Part shown: one piece after another, positions 45,119 to 53,821 of the stretch
Position numbering within the stretch: the first letter of the stretch is position 1
How the letters are laid out: the number at the start of each line of letters is the position of its first letter
Origin: Rothia mucilaginosa
Lineage (GTDB): Bacteria > Actinomycetota > Actinomycetes > Actinomycetales > Micrococcaceae
DNA: 64,000 nucleotides
Assembly (NCBI RefSeq): GCF_001061665.1
Contig: NZ_JVSP01000002.1
Span: 91,177 to 155,176, forward strand
Direction of reading: 5' to 3'
Notes under the pieces: generated by a model
The model's database searches: none
Seen by the model: the letters and a program-made list of their open reading frames with translations, nothing else
Told to the model about the DNA's origin: nothing
Program-made: the position numbers and the translations under genes

Positions 45119-47866
45119 CTAATCCCTGGCGACTATCCCGGGAGTCGCCCCCTCTTCCGTATCGGTGCTTCCGTCGATGCTCTTCAGCATGGCCCTCAGC
45201 AGGGCCATCGCGCCGGCCTTGCTGAGGGGCTCGTTGCGGTTACCGCACTTGGGCGAGTGTACGCAGGAGGGGCACCCCTGCTCGCATCCGCAGCTTTCGA
45301 TGGCCTCGAGGGTGGCGCTCAGCCACCGCCGAACCGCGTTGAAGCCGCGCTCGCTGATGCCCGCACCGCCCGGCGCGGCATCGTAAACGAAGATCGTGGG
45401 CTGGCCGGTATCGACGTGGTAGAGCGTGGAGAGCCCTCCCAGATCCCAGCGATCGCTGGTGGCGATGAGGGGCAGCAGGCCGATGGCGGCGTGCTCGGCG
45501 GCATGCAGGGCGCCCGGGCCGTCCTCTTCGGTCACTCCGGCCCCGAAGAGGTAGCTGGGCTCGAACGTGAACCAGACGGCTTCGGTGATGAGCACCTCCG
45601 GGGGCATGGGCATGGGCTCGTTACCCAGGTGCTCACCGCCGTAGACCGAGAAACGTTTGTAGCCGGTCACCTGGTTGGTGACCTGAACCTGGCCACGGTG
45701 CATCGTGAGGACGGTGTCGGAACTTTCGCCGGGGCCTACGCTGCGGGCCTCCTCGAAGCGTACGCGCGCCCGCTCGGCGAGCACTCGCACCTCGGTGGTT
45801 TCGATAGCTCGCGTGTAGAAGTCCGGGTTGGCGCGGCTGAGCAGAATCACGCGCTCGTCCTCGCTGAGGGATTCGACCACGTAGAGAACGTTCTGGTGAA
45901 TATATACCGCTCCGGGGTGCCCCTGACTCATGGCGTGTGCGGCGTCCATGGTGCCGACGAGCGTACCCTCCTGCCCGTCGATGAGCTGGTAGGGGCCACC
46001 ACCGGTTCCGCGGATGTCGACCAGGTCGGCGGCAGACTCGGCGTGCGTCCAGAACCAGCCGTCGGCGCGGCGGCGCAGGTACCCCTGCTGCACCAGGCGA
46101 TCCAGGAGCGCCTCGGTGTGTGGGCCGAAAAGGTTCAGCTCCTCAACGCGGATGGGGGCCTCCTGGGCGGCCGCACAGAGCTGAGGGGAGAGCACATAGG
46201 GGTTGGTTGGGTCGAAAACGGTGGCTTCAACGTCCTGCCCAAAAATCGCCTCCGGGTGGTGCACCAGGTAGGTATCGAGCGGGTTGTCGTCGGCGATGAG
46301 AACGGCGAGCGCGTCCTGGCCGCCTCGTCCGGCTCTGCCGATGCGCTGGGTAAAGGATGCGCGGGTGCCGGGCCAGCCGGCCACGATGACCGCGTCCAGC
46401 CCGGAAATGTCGATACCCAGCTCCAGTGCGGAGGTGCTGGCCAGGCCCAGCAGCTCGCCGTTGCGGAGCCTGCGTTCGAGTTCGCGGCGCTCTTCGGGGG
46501 TGTATCCTGCCCGGTACGCGGCGACACGGTGGGCGAGGCCGGGCTCAACCTCGTCGAGGTAGCGTTGGGTCTTCTGTGAGAGGACCTCCACGCTGCGACG
46601 GGAGCCCGCAAAGACCAGCGAGCGGGTGCGCGATAGCACCAGGTCGGTGAGCATCTGCGCACCCTGCTCGATGGGGGAGAGGCGGCGCGGGGCATTCTGT
46701 TCGGCTTCGGATTTGAGGGCCTCCTGCTGGGTGCTGCGGGCACCGGCGGCCAGGCGGTCGGTTGCTGCGGGCGGGAGTAGCTCGGGTTCCCAGAGCACCA
46801 CCGCAGTCTCGCCGCGGGCAGCCGTGGATTCGGTGATGGCGGTGACCGCCCGCTGCGGCACGCCAATGAGCTTGGCGAAGGACTCGACCGGGTTGGAGCT
46901 GGTGGCCGAGGCGCCGTAGAACACGGGCACGCTGCGGTAAAGGGCGCAGACGCGCCGTAGACGGCGCATCAGATTGGCGATGTGCGCGCCGAAGACCCCT
47001 CGATAGCTGTGGGCCTCGTCGAGCACCACGTAGCGCAGCCCGCGCAGGAAGGAGGCCCACTGCCGGTGGTTGCTCAGAATCGAGTAGTTGAGCATGTCCG
47101 GGGTGGTGAGGATGAAGTTGGCGTGCTCGCGAATCCAGCGGCGTTCGCCGGTGGGGGTGTCCCCGTCGTAGCTGGCCGGGTAAAGCCCGGGAAGATTGTA
47201 GGAGGTGAGGGCGGTGAGTTGGTCTGCGGAGAGTGCCTTCGCCGGAGAAATATAAAGAATATTCGCTCTATTATTGAGGTTCTCAGCCCCGGAATACGCG
47301 GAAGTTGAGCTCACCGGTTCGCCGCACGAAGCTCGGTAAACGGCGTCCAGCGTGGGCATCAGGTAGCTCAGGGTCTTGCCCGATGCCGTGCCCGTGGCAA
47401 CGATAACGTGCCCGCCGCTACCCGGTCCCTCCGCGTGCGCGCGACCCGGCGCGGACATCTGGTCGCCGGGCGAAGCTGTGGGGTGCCCGCTCCGCCAGCC
47501 GTAGCGGGCGGCGCTCGCCTCCAGGGCGGCGTCAAGACCGGCGTGGGCCGCCTGCGCGGCGGCGACCTGGTGAGCGTATGGCTCCGAAATACCGAGAGAT
47601 TCGAAGGCCTCCACCACGCGCGGATGCATCCACTGCGGCCAGGGGGCGTGCTCCGCCTCGCGGGCCGGGATGGCGTGCACGTGGGTGATCTGCTCGGGCA
47701 GAGCGGAGGCGGGCGACAGCTCGGGGAGGAGGGCGCTCAGAGCCTGCTGGGTGGTGCCCGGAAGGTCGCCGAGGCGGCGGGGCACGCCGGGTGCCGCCGG
47801 TGGGCCCGAACGGTCTACGTTCGCGGATTGGGGGTCTGCGGGGTGATGAGCTGCGTGCTGGGGCAT
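45119..47866 (-). CDS. DEAD/DEAH-box helicase of the secretion neighbourhood
   Basis: A 915-residue superfamily 2 helicase. Walker A is ATGTASGKT, motif II is VLDEAHSY, and the helicase C-domain ends with QRIGRAGRGGQ. The C-terminal DUF1998-like zinc region has the Cys cluster CGCEQGCPSCVHSPKCGN. These Lhr/Hrq1-related helicases act on DNA, with a likely repair role. In actinobacteria a member constantly neighbours the Tad-like pilus genes in the opposite direction, as here. A TACAAT box seven bases before the ATG suggests a leaderless mRNA. Confidence 0.9.
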   Translation of the reverse strand: MPQHAAHHPADPQSANVDRSGPPAAPGVPRRLGDLPGTTQQALSALLPELSPASALPEQITHVHAIPAREAEHAPWPQWMHPRVVEAFESLGISEPYAHQVAAAQAAHAGLDAALEASAARYGWRSGHPTASPGDQMSAPGRAHAEGPGSGGHVIVATGTASGKTLSYLMPTLDAVYRASCGEPVSSTSAYSGAENLNNRANILYISPAKALSADQLTALTSYNLPGLYPASYDGDTPTGERRWIREHANFILTTPDMLNYSILSNHRQWASFLRGLRYVVLDEAHSYRGVFGAHIANLMRRLRRVCALYRSVPVFYGASATSSNPVESFAKLIGVPQRAVTAITESTAARGETAVVLWEPELLPPAATDRLAAGARSTQQEALKSEAEQNAPRRLSPIEQGAQMLTDLVLSRTRSLVFAGSRRSVEVLSQKTQRYLDEVEPGLAHRVAAYRAGYTPEERRELERRLRNGELLGLASTSALELGIDISGLDAVIVAGWPGTRASFTQRIGRAGRGGQDALAVLIADDNPLDTYLVHHPEAIFGQDVEATVFDPTNPYVLSPQLCAAAQEAPIRVEELNLFGPHTEALLDRLVQQGYLRRRADGWFWTHAESAADLVDIRGTGGGPYQLIDGQEGTLVGTMDAAHAMSQGHPGAVYIHQNVLYVVESLSEDERVILLSRANPDFYTRAIETTEVRVLAERARVRFEEARSVGPGESSDTVLTMHRGQVQVTNQVTGYKRFSVYGGEHLGNEPMPMPPEVLITEAVWFTFEPSYLFGAGVTEEDGPGALHAAEHAAIGLLPLIATSDRWDLGGLSTLYHVDTGQPTIFVYDAAPGGAGISERGFNAVRRWLSATLEAIESCGCEQGCPSCVHSPKCGNRNEPLSKAGAMALLRAMLKSIDGSTDTEEGATPGIVARD

Positions 47867-47873
47867 GGCTTCA

Positions 47874-47879
47874 ATTGTA
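47874..47879 (-). promoter_or_regulatory. Leaderless-type -10 box of the helicase gene
   Basis: TACAAT on the minus strand, seven bases before the ATG at 47866. Confidence 0.55.
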
Positions 47880-48021
47880 GGTCTCGGCTCGCGCGCGAAC
47901 TCCCTCGTTCGTTACGGGCCCATCCGTCTTCGGTCGGAGGCGTTCCGGGGCATCGGGCGTATTTCTGTGCCGAGGGTTCGCACGCATCAAGGATTCTGTA
48001 TGTATTGAGGGTATTGCACGT

Positions 48022-48027
48022 TAAAAT
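48022..48027 (+). promoter_or_regulatory. Leaderless-type -10 box of trhO
   Basis: TAAAAT, then six bases, then GTG at 48034. There is no ribosome site, so the GTG start probably sits at the mRNA 5' end. Confidence 0.6.
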
Positions 48028-48033
48028 AGTTTC

Positions 48034-48945
48034 GTGGCTCAAAATAAGATTATTCTGTATTACCAGTTCGCCCCCATCGCCGACCCGCAGGCGGTCATGC
48101 TCTGGCAGCGTGCCCTCTGCGAGAAGCTCGGCCTGCGCGGGCGCATCCTGATTTCCAAGCACGGCATTAACGGCACCCTCGGCGGCGAGATTAACGCGGT
48201 CAAGGCGTACACCAAGGAAACCCGCAAGTACCCCGGCTTCAAGAACATGGAGTTCAAGTGGTCCGAGGGTGGTGCGGAGGACTTCCCTCGCCTGTCCGTG
48301 AAAGCTCGCGACGAGATTGTGGCTTTCGGCGCTCCCGACGAGCTGCAGGTGGACGAGACCGGCGTCGTTGGCGGCGGCGTGCACCTGAAGCCCGAAGAGG
48401 TCAACAAGCTCGTTGAAGAGCGCGGCGACGAGGTGGTCTTCTTTGACGGCCGTAATGCCTTCGAAGCGAAGATTGGCAAGTTCAAGAACGCCATTGTCCC
48501 CGACGTGCGCACCACCCACGACTTCATTCGCGAGATTGAGTCCGGCAAGTATGACGACATTAAGGACAAGCCGGTCGTCACCTACTGCACCGGCGGCATC
48601 CGCTGCGAGATTCTCTCCGCGCTCATGAAGAACCGCGGCTTCAAGGAGATCTATCAGATCGACGGCGGCATCGTGCGCTACGGCGAGAAGTACGGCGATA
48701 AGGAACTGTGGGAAGGCTCGCTCTACGTCTTCGACAAGCGCATGCACATGGAGTTCACCCCCGACACCGTCACCATCGGCAAGTGCGAACAGTGCGGCGC
48801 GCCCTCGAATAAGTTCGAGAACTGCTCCAACGAGAACTGCCGTGAGCTGGTTCTGCTCTGCCCCGAGTGCGCAGCTGATGATGCGAAGCGCCACTGCGTG
48901 CCCGAGTGCTCGGTGGACCGCGAAGCCGCCGAGGTGAGGGCCTAA
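48034..48945 (+). CDS. trhO: tRNA uridine(34) hydroxylase / rhodanese-like protein
   Basis: A 303-residue UPF0176/YceA-type protein; TrhO hydroxylates uridine 34 of tRNA with oxygen. The N-terminal acylphosphatase-like part ([18 protein letters not shown]) precedes a rhodanese domain with the reactive Cys in [12 protein letters not shown]-terminal zinc-like region has [14 protein letters not shown] and CPEC. Translation starts at GTG right behind a -10 box. The stop codon overlaps the next start (TAATG). The gene is divergent from the helicase gene. Confidence 0.9.
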   Translation: MAQNKIILYYQFAPIADPQAVMLWQRALCEKLGLRGRILISKHGINGTLGGEINAVKAYTKETRKYPGFKNMEFKWSEGGAEDFPRLSVKARDEIVAFGAPDELQVDETGVVGGGVHLKPEEVNKLVEERGDEVVFFDGRNAFEAKIGKFKNAIVPDVRTTHDFIREIESGKYDDIKDKPVVTYCTGGIRCEILSALMKNRGFKEIYQIDGGIVRYGEKYGDKELWEGSLYVFDKRMHMEFTPDTVTIGKCEQCGAPSNKFENCSNENCRELVLLCPECAADDAKRHCVPECSVDREAAEVRA

Positions 48946-49442
48946 TGGCCTCCGCCAAGGAGAACGCGGTTCAGATTTCAGAGCCCCGCGTTGAGGAACA
49001 CCCGGCGATGGTCGTTGCCGGCGTTTCGCGGGTGTTTTCCCTGGATGAGGACTTCTCCCCGCTGTGGGATGAGCTGAATCAGAAGGCCTCCCCGGCAATG
49101 CTGGACGTTCTGAATGTGACCCAGTACCTGGGCGTGTGCACTCAGCCGAACCCGAAGGGGCAGGTCCGCTACACCGCGGGCTTCCTGGTGTCGGAGCCGG
49201 CGAGCGCGGCGAAGCTAGGTCTGGGCGTGCTGGAGTTGCCTGCGAGCACCTATGCGGTGGTTGAGGTGACCGGCCCGATTTCGGAGTCCATTCCGGCTGG
49301 CTTTGCGAGCTTTGAGGAGGCGTTCTTCGCGAAGAATCCGCAGTACCGCCCGGTTGGTGGCCTGGAGGTTTACGGCCGCGGCGATATGCAGGCGGCTGAT
49401 TACCGTATGGAACTGTGGGTTCCGCTGGCGAAGCGTTCCTAA
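48945..49442 (+). CDS. GyrI-like / effector-binding domain protein
   Basis: A 165-residue protein with a SHS2/GyrI-like fold: VEEHPAMVVAGVSRVF at the start, YTAGFLVSEP in the middle and the ending YRMELWVPL typical of GyrI-like and AraC effector-binding domains. It has no DNA-binding part, so it is probably a stand-alone small-molecule or gyrase-binding domain. The ATG at 48945 is coupled to the trhO stop (TAATG). A terminator follows. Confidence 0.78.
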   Translation: MASAKENAVQISEPRVEEHPAMVVAGVSRVFSLDEDFSPLWDELNQKASPAMLDVLNVTQYLGVCTQPNPKGQVRYTAGFLVSEPASAAKLGLGVLELPASTYAVVEVTGPISESIPAGFASFEEAFFAKNPQYRPVGGLEVYGRGDMQAADYRMELWVPLAKRS

Positions 49443-49492
49443 TGTAGCTTGTTTCTGCGGTTATAGTTGCAGTTTTTAGCTGTTGAGTAGAA

Positions 49493-49532
49493 GAGCCCGG
49501 TGGTGCGATGTGTTCGTGCCACCGGGCTTTTC
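49493..49532 (+). terminator. Terminator of trhO operon
   Basis: AGCCCGGTGGTGCGA pairs with the mirrored GTGCCACCGGGCT; a TTTTCT run follows. Confidence 0.8.
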
Positions 49533-49662
49533 TGCGCCCTTTTCGACTATATTTTGCGCCAGTATTTTGTAGCGGTATTTTGTGGCGGTATGTGTGCCCC
49601 GTGCGGGTGAGGCGTGCGGCGAAAGCTGGGGAGCGGTGCTCTGGGTGTAATACTCCGAAATA

Positions 49663-49697
49663 AAATACTTGACATGTAAAGTATTTGGGGTTAGATT
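49663..49697 (+). promoter_or_regulatory. Sigma70-type promoter with overlapping inverted repeat
   Basis: TTGACA (49669-49674), a 17-bp spacer and TAGATT (49692-49697) form a near-consensus promoter. The perfect inverted repeat AAATACTT-N8-AAGTATTT (49663-49686) overlaps the -35 box. Its TACTT/AAGTA halves resemble HxlR/DUF24-type redox operators (inference). Confidence 0.65.
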
Positions 49698-49754
49698 TAA
49701 AACACCAGCCCGGCACTACAAGAGAATCGGGCACAACCCGCAAAGGAAAAAACA

Positions 49755-50846
49755 ATGAGCACCCCCACCAACCCCGGCACTCCGCAACTCGACGAGTCCA
49801 TCCGCATCAGCCACCTCGAACCCAAGGCTGGCACCGAAAAGAAGCTCGGCTTCCTCTCCTTCGGCCACTGGGCTGAGGTTCCCGGCTCCCGCGTACCGAA
49901 CGCCGCAGAATCCCTGCACCAGGCCATCGACCTGGCGGTAGGGGCCGAAGACATCGGCCTGGACGGCGCGTTCTTCCGCGTGCACCACTTCGACCAGCAG
50001 CAGGCAACCCCCTACCCGCTGCTCTCCGCCATCGCGGCGAAGACCGAACGCATCGAACTGGGCACCGGCGTGATTGATATGCGCTACGAAAACCCGCTCT
50101 ACATGGCAGAACTTGCCGCCATGGCAGACCTCATCGCGGCGGGCCGACTGCAGCTCGGTGTCTCCCGTGGTTCGCCCGAATCCGTGATTCGCGGTTTTGA
50201 GAGCTTCGGCTACTACCCGGCAGAAGGTGAAAACGAGAGCGACATGGCGCGCCGTCACCTCGACATCTTCCTCAAGGCAATCGAGGGTGAGGGTATGGCA
50301 CCCAGTGCTCGCGTTCCCGGCAAGTACGCCCCCGTCCAGCCGCAGTCGCCGGGCCTGCGTGACCGCATCTGGTGGGGCGCGGGCACCGATAGCACCGCCG
50401 TGTGGACCGCGCAGAAGGGCCTGAACCTCATGTCTTCGACTCTGATGCTTGAAGATAAGGGTATTCCCTTCGACCAGCAGCAGGCGCAGCAGATTCGCCT
50501 CTTCCGCTCCGAGTGGGTGAAGGCGGGTAACTCGGGTGTTCCGCGTGTTTCGGTCTCCCGCTCGGTGCTGCCGGTGGTTGATGAGACCTCGGCGCGCTAC
50601 TTCGGTCGCCGCGCCGCGGAGGATTCACAGGATTACACCGGCATTATCGACAACAGCTTCTCTCGCTTCGGCCGTAGCTACATTGGTGACCCGGCGGAGA
50701 TTGCCGAGGAGCTCGCTCGTGACGAGGCGGTTCAGGCAGCGGACACCGTGCTGCTGACCGTACCGAACCAGCTGGGCGTGGACTTCAATCTGAAGATGCT
50801 GGATGCCATCGTCAAGGAGATTAAGCCCGCGCTGACCACCAAGTAA
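49755..50846 (+). CDS. LLM-class flavin-dependent oxidoreductase
   Basis: A 363-residue luciferase-like (TIM-barrel) FMN/F420-type oxidoreductase. It shows GLDGAFFRVHHF, the central RIELGTGVIDMRYENPLYMAE and GRLQLGVSRGSP, and RIWWGAGTDSTAVWTA. The substrate is unknown; bacterial relatives often reduce or hydroxylate aromatic or carbonyl compounds. AAAGGA gives a good ribosome site. A near-consensus promoter with an overlapping inverted repeat suggests inducible control, perhaps by electrophiles. A collapsed second copy of this gene lies at 54501-54653. Confidence 0.88.
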   Translation: MSTPTNPGTPQLDESIRISHLEPKAGTEKKLGFLSFGHWAEVPGSRVPNAAESLHQAIDLAVGAEDIGLDGAFFRVHHFDQQQATPYPLLSAIAAKTERIELGTGVIDMRYENPLYMAELAAMADLIAAGRLQLGVSRGSPESVIRGFESFGYYPAEGENESDMARRHLDIFLKAIEGEGMAPSARVPGKYAPVQPQSPGLRDRIWWGAGTDSTAVWTAQKGLNLMSSTLMLEDKGIPFDQQQAQQIRLFRSEWVKAGNSGVPRVSVSRSVLPVVDETSARYFGRRAAEDSQDYTGIIDNSFSRFGRSYIGDPAEIAEELARDEAVQAADTVLLTVPNQLGVDFNLKMLDAIVKEIKPALTTK

Positions 50847-51715
50847 ATATCATAAAATTATTGAATTTATTGGTTATTTTAGAAATATTTATTGGTAAAT
50901 AAATAGGGTGCAGAACGGTGTAAAAACAGTATGCTGTCTGGGTGTATCGTCCACGTGTAAGTTTGCACTTTATTCCCTAAACTAATTTTCATTATGAAGA
51001 TCGCCCCCGGAGCTATGATTCCGGGGCGATCTGTGTGCTATCGGGCTATTTGAATCCGCATGTGAGGGTTGAGAATATGTGGGGTCGGGGCACATCCTAT
51101 CGAGGCGCATCCTAGGTGGAAGGTCTGTTGCCTTGCGTCCTGAACCTTTCAAGGGTGGGGGAGTGGGTTTTTCCTGCGTTTCATAAAGTCGTCCGACTTG
51201 TTGATTTGACGGTGCAGGGCGGCACTTTCGAGTAATATTTGTGTTGGGTAGGCAAAGGTGATAAACGTCACGATAATAGCGGCGAGTCTCTTCTTCTGCC
51301 TGAAGGTAAATGTTGGCTTCGGGGGTGAAGAGCGTGGTTTTTTGTGGCTTTCTGCAAGAATGAATACCCGGAAAAAGGGGCATTGCCTGTTGTGGGTCGT
51401 ATTAAAGCCACATATTTCTCCGCACTGAAAATAAATAATTCAAAGCGTATAAATGCAATTTATTTAAAAATTTTATTTAATGCATCTCAATGCATTTTTA
51501 TTATCTTTTGAATATGCCTAGTCTTAACACGCCACCCAGGATTTTCCAACGACGATGAACCGTCGTGAAAAGGGTAGATCGAGTGCTCATCCGGAAAGCC
51601 CGGAGATAAGAGCGTTCTTCCAGGTGGATACTTCTTCCTGTACCGACCCTTTCAGAGCATCTTCGGTAGTGCATCGTGAATTATCACTCAACATACGAGA
51701 TAAGGACTAGTCCTC
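50847..51715. other. Long AT-rich intergenic region and leader
   Basis: An 870-bp gap. A terminator for the LLM gene lies at 50998-51032. From 51400 to 51530 the sequence is very AT-rich with three AATGCA words, a likely promoter zone. From about 51540 a leader of up to 170 nt precedes the Tat protein gene and can fold locally (ACGACG/CGTCGT hairpin near 51550-51567). No known riboswitch could be recognised. The open frame on the minus strand at 50982-51383 has no protein character. Confidence 0.5.
50998..51032 (+). terminator. Terminator downstream of the LLM gene
   Basis: AGATCGCCCCCGGA pairs with TTCCGGGGCGATCT around a 7-nt loop. It lies 150 bp after the stop codon; the T-run is weak. 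Confidence 0.65.
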
Positions 51716-52669
51716 ATGACTTCTGAAAAATCCTCTATCGAGGCTCAGCAGCCCGGTTTGAGCCGCCGCCAGTTGGCAGCCGGTGCAGCCTGGGCAACCC
51801 CCGTTATCGCCGCATCCGCTGTCGTTCCGGCATATGCTGCCAGCACCGGTGATACTGCCGGCAGCGAATACGGTCTCTTCGTGACCACCGCTTATAACGG
51901 TGGTTTTGTAGGTTATACCCACAGTGATGACGCTGGTTTTAACGGCCCCACCAGCCCCCAGGCATACTGGGCTAACGGTGGCACCTATACCCCGACCATG
52001 AATGTTACTTCTGAAGGCTGCTTCACCGATGGTATGGCAAAGGTTGGCGCGGGTAGCTACACTCCTGTGACCAACTCTGGTAACGGTTCTAACGGTGGTT
52101 ATGTTAGCTCGACCGGCTTCTGGTTCTCTGTACCCACCACTGCGGTGAAGACCGGTACCGGTTACGTCTCTGGTTCTAAGGCAGTTCTGAAGGCGGGTGC
52201 GCGTTTCAGCACCCTGGTGACCGTGGTCGTCCCGACTACCTCCAACTGGAAGTGGGCTCTCAACAATATTGCCCTTCAGCAATCTGCTCAGAAGTGGACT
52301 AAGGCTCTCAACGGCCGTATGTCTGATTTGAACGCTACCGCTCCGTACCTGGGTACCGCGAACGTGGCTGGCACCTGGAATGCTTCTGTGCCGACCATCA
52401 AGGATAACGGCGACGGCACCGCAACCTTTACCGGCACGATTACTTACACGACCAGCCGAGATTACACTCTGACTCAGACCGGTTCTAAGTACTACGGTCA
52501 GGTTGTTATTCTGCCCGGTGTGATTGAAGTTTACCCGGCATACGGTTTTAAGAGCTTCTCCCTGACCTCGCAGGTGGAATCGGCTACCATCACCTACTCG
52601 GGTGCTGAGGTGCCGAACGTTCAGCTGAATAACGAGCTACAGACCACCGCTACTATTCGTAGCTGCTAA
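51716..52669 (+). CDS. Tat-exported surface or secreted protein of unknown function
   Basis: A 317-residue protein with a twin-arginine signal: SRRQL at 16-20, a hydrophobic stretch to about 38 and a likely cut after AYA (41). The mature part is Thr/Ser/Asn/Gly-rich, predicted mostly beta-strand, with few charged residues and only two Cys (in EGCFTD and the final residue), which could form a disulfide. Tyr/Trp-rich segments and repeated TGT/TTS words are typical of extracellular beta-sandwich proteins. No LPXTG or cell-wall domain is seen. AAGGA gives a fair ribosome site. It stands alone; a fold cannot be named from sequence. Confidence 0.7.
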   Translation: MTSEKSSIEAQQPGLSRRQLAAGAAWATPVIAASAVVPAYAASTGDTAGSEYGLFVTTAYNGGFVGYTHSDDAGFNGPTSPQAYWANGGTYTPTMNVTSEGCFTDGMAKVGAGSYTPVTNSGNGSNGGYVSSTGFWFSVPTTAVKTGTGYVSGSKAVLKAGARFSTLVTVVVPTTSNWKWALNNIALQQSAQKWTKALNGRMSDLNATAPYLGTANVAGTWNASVPTIKDNGDGTATFTGTITYTTSRDYTLTQTGSKYYGQVVILPGVIEVYPAYGFKSFSLTSQVESATITYSGAEVPNVQLNNELQTTATIRSC

Positions 52670-53212
52670 TCCCAGGGATAAGTCTTCTACATTAGGCAGT
52701 TGAGAGGAAGAAAACAGGGAATATATTGGCGCCGATGTTCGGCGCAGATGGTACATCAAGCGCTACGCGGACGACGGTATATGCACCGCTCCTGTAGAAG
52801 TTGCACCCTGTGGATGAGAGTGACCGCGCGGAGCATATCAGAGCAGGCAGACGGTGTTTGGTGCCCCGAATGTTGACACCCTGAATGAAATGGAAAAATG
52901 GGGGTGCGGAAGCTAGAGGAAGAATAAACCTCGCTCCGGGCTCATCACGCACCTTCAGAATCTGTCAGATCATGCGCAAACGTAATGGTTTTCAAGCCCT
53001 GTCACCTTCACACTCAGCCGATAGGGACCGGGGTAAAAACCTGTGTCATACGTGACGTACCACGGCGCTACCCGGTAGATACCCGGTGTAGAAGACAGCC
53101 CTCAGTCACATCGGTAAAGCCTCGCCCCCATAGCTTGGGAGCGGGGCTTTACCGCGCTTTAAAAGCTCTCGCAAGTGTTTTCAGATGCAGAAGTTCTAGA
53201 ATCCCTCTGCCT
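52670..53212. other. Intergenic region before the CmtR island
   Basis: About 540 bp without a supported gene. It ends with a short direct repeat (CTAGAATCCCTCTG and CTAGAAATCCCTCTG at about 53197 and 53211) just before the 110-bp repeat. A terminator-like hairpin lies at 53113-53153. Confidence 0.5.
53113..53153. terminator. Terminator-like hairpin
   Basis: GGTAAAGCC-T-CGC-CCCC pairs with GGGAGCG-GGGCTTTACC with G-U pairs. It lies about 450 bp after the Tat protein gene, and no gene directly precedes it. Confidence 0.55.
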
Positions 53213-53322
53213 AGAAATCCCTCTGTCTAAAAGTCCTTCGTCTTTTCCCAAGGCTCAATAGCGCCCGGAACCACCTCAAAGAGCGGATGCGCACACGCCG
53301 CCAGCTCGCCGCGTGCCGCCAG
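53213..53322 (-). pseudogene. 110-bp duplicated 3' end of the pyrimidine-dimer glycosylase gene (copy A)
   Basis: This segment matches 54821-54930 with only three differences. It encodes, on the minus strand, the last 31 residues of that protein (LAARGELAACAHPLF to WEKTKDF) and its stop. No start or N-terminal part is present, so it is a dead fragment. It marks the left side of the CmtR/CDF cassette. Confidence 0.85.
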
Positions 53323-53449
53323 CGTGCCGCCGTCGCTTCCGTGATGGGCGGTGGTCGCTGATGAGCGCGAACTCTGCCGCCTCCCGAGGGCAAGGGCGCG
53401 GAGCACGTGCGGCAGCCCGCACAAGTGGACAATTGGTCAGTTATCACTG

Positions 53450-53472
53450 TATAGTCATCGTATGCTGACTAT
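53450..53472 (+). promoter_or_regulatory. cmtR promoter/operator
   Basis: TATAGT (53450-53455) is a -10 box six bases before the ATG. The perfect inverted repeat ATAGTCA-N8-TGACTAT (53451-53472) covers both the -10 box and the start codon, as expected for an autorepressed leaderless gene. Confidence 0.65.
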
Positions 53473-53821
53473 TGCTTCACACCTCGACGTCATGAACCGG
53501 CTCGGCCGCGCCATGGCCGACCCGACACGTTCCCGGATTCTGATGACCCTCCTCGGCGGCCCGAGCTATCCAGCCGTGCTCTCGCGCGAGCTGGAGCTGA
53601 CCCGCTCGAACGTGTCCAACCACCTGACCTGCTTGCGCGATTGCGGAATCGTCGTTGCCGAGCCCGAGGGCCGCCAGACGCGCTACGAGATCGCCGACCC
53701 GCACCTCGCCGCGGCGCTGACGTCCCTGATCGACGTCACGCTCGCGGTGGACGAGGCCGCGCCGTGCATCGACCCGGCATGCTCGGTGTCGGGCTGCTGT
53801 GGAACGGCGGCGGGAGCATGA
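53462..53821 (+). CDS. cmtR: CmtR-like metal-sensing ArsR-family repressor
   Basis: A 119-residue winged-helix metalloregulator. It follows the mycobacterial CmtR pattern throughout: MLT start, RLGRAMADPTRSRIL, LTRSNVSNHLTCLRDCG. The two Cys of CLRDC and the later Cys in EAAPC correspond to Cys57, Cys61 and Cys102, the Cd/Pb ligands of CmtR. Three extra Cys follow at the C-terminus (ACSVSGCC). It should repress itself and the downstream transporter until Cd(II) or Pb(II) binds. A longer frame exists upstream, but the CmtR-like start is at 53462. Its stop overlaps the next start (ATGA). Confidence 0.88.
   Translation: MLTIASHLDVMNRLGRAMADPTRSRILMTLLGGPSYPAVLSRELELTRSNVSNHLTCLRDCGIVVAEPEGRQTRYEIADPHLAAALTSLIDVTLAVDEAAPCIDPACSVSGCCGTAAGA

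Noticed and set aside
47815-49755. Long minus-strand open frame (646 codons) antisense to trhO and the GyrI-like gene
   Set aside because: It lies opposite two well-supported genes; composition is Pro/Ser/Arg-rich at the ends and mirrors the sense codons in between. No ribosome site and no domain.
50982-51383. 133-codon minus-strand frame in the gap after the LLM gene
   Set aside because: It runs through a terminator hairpin, has no ribosome site and has no protein-like composition.
51540-51715. Possible riboswitch (c-di-AMP type) in the leader of the Tat protein gene
   Set aside because: Some short words resemble the ydaO class, but the conserved core and helix order could not be matched.
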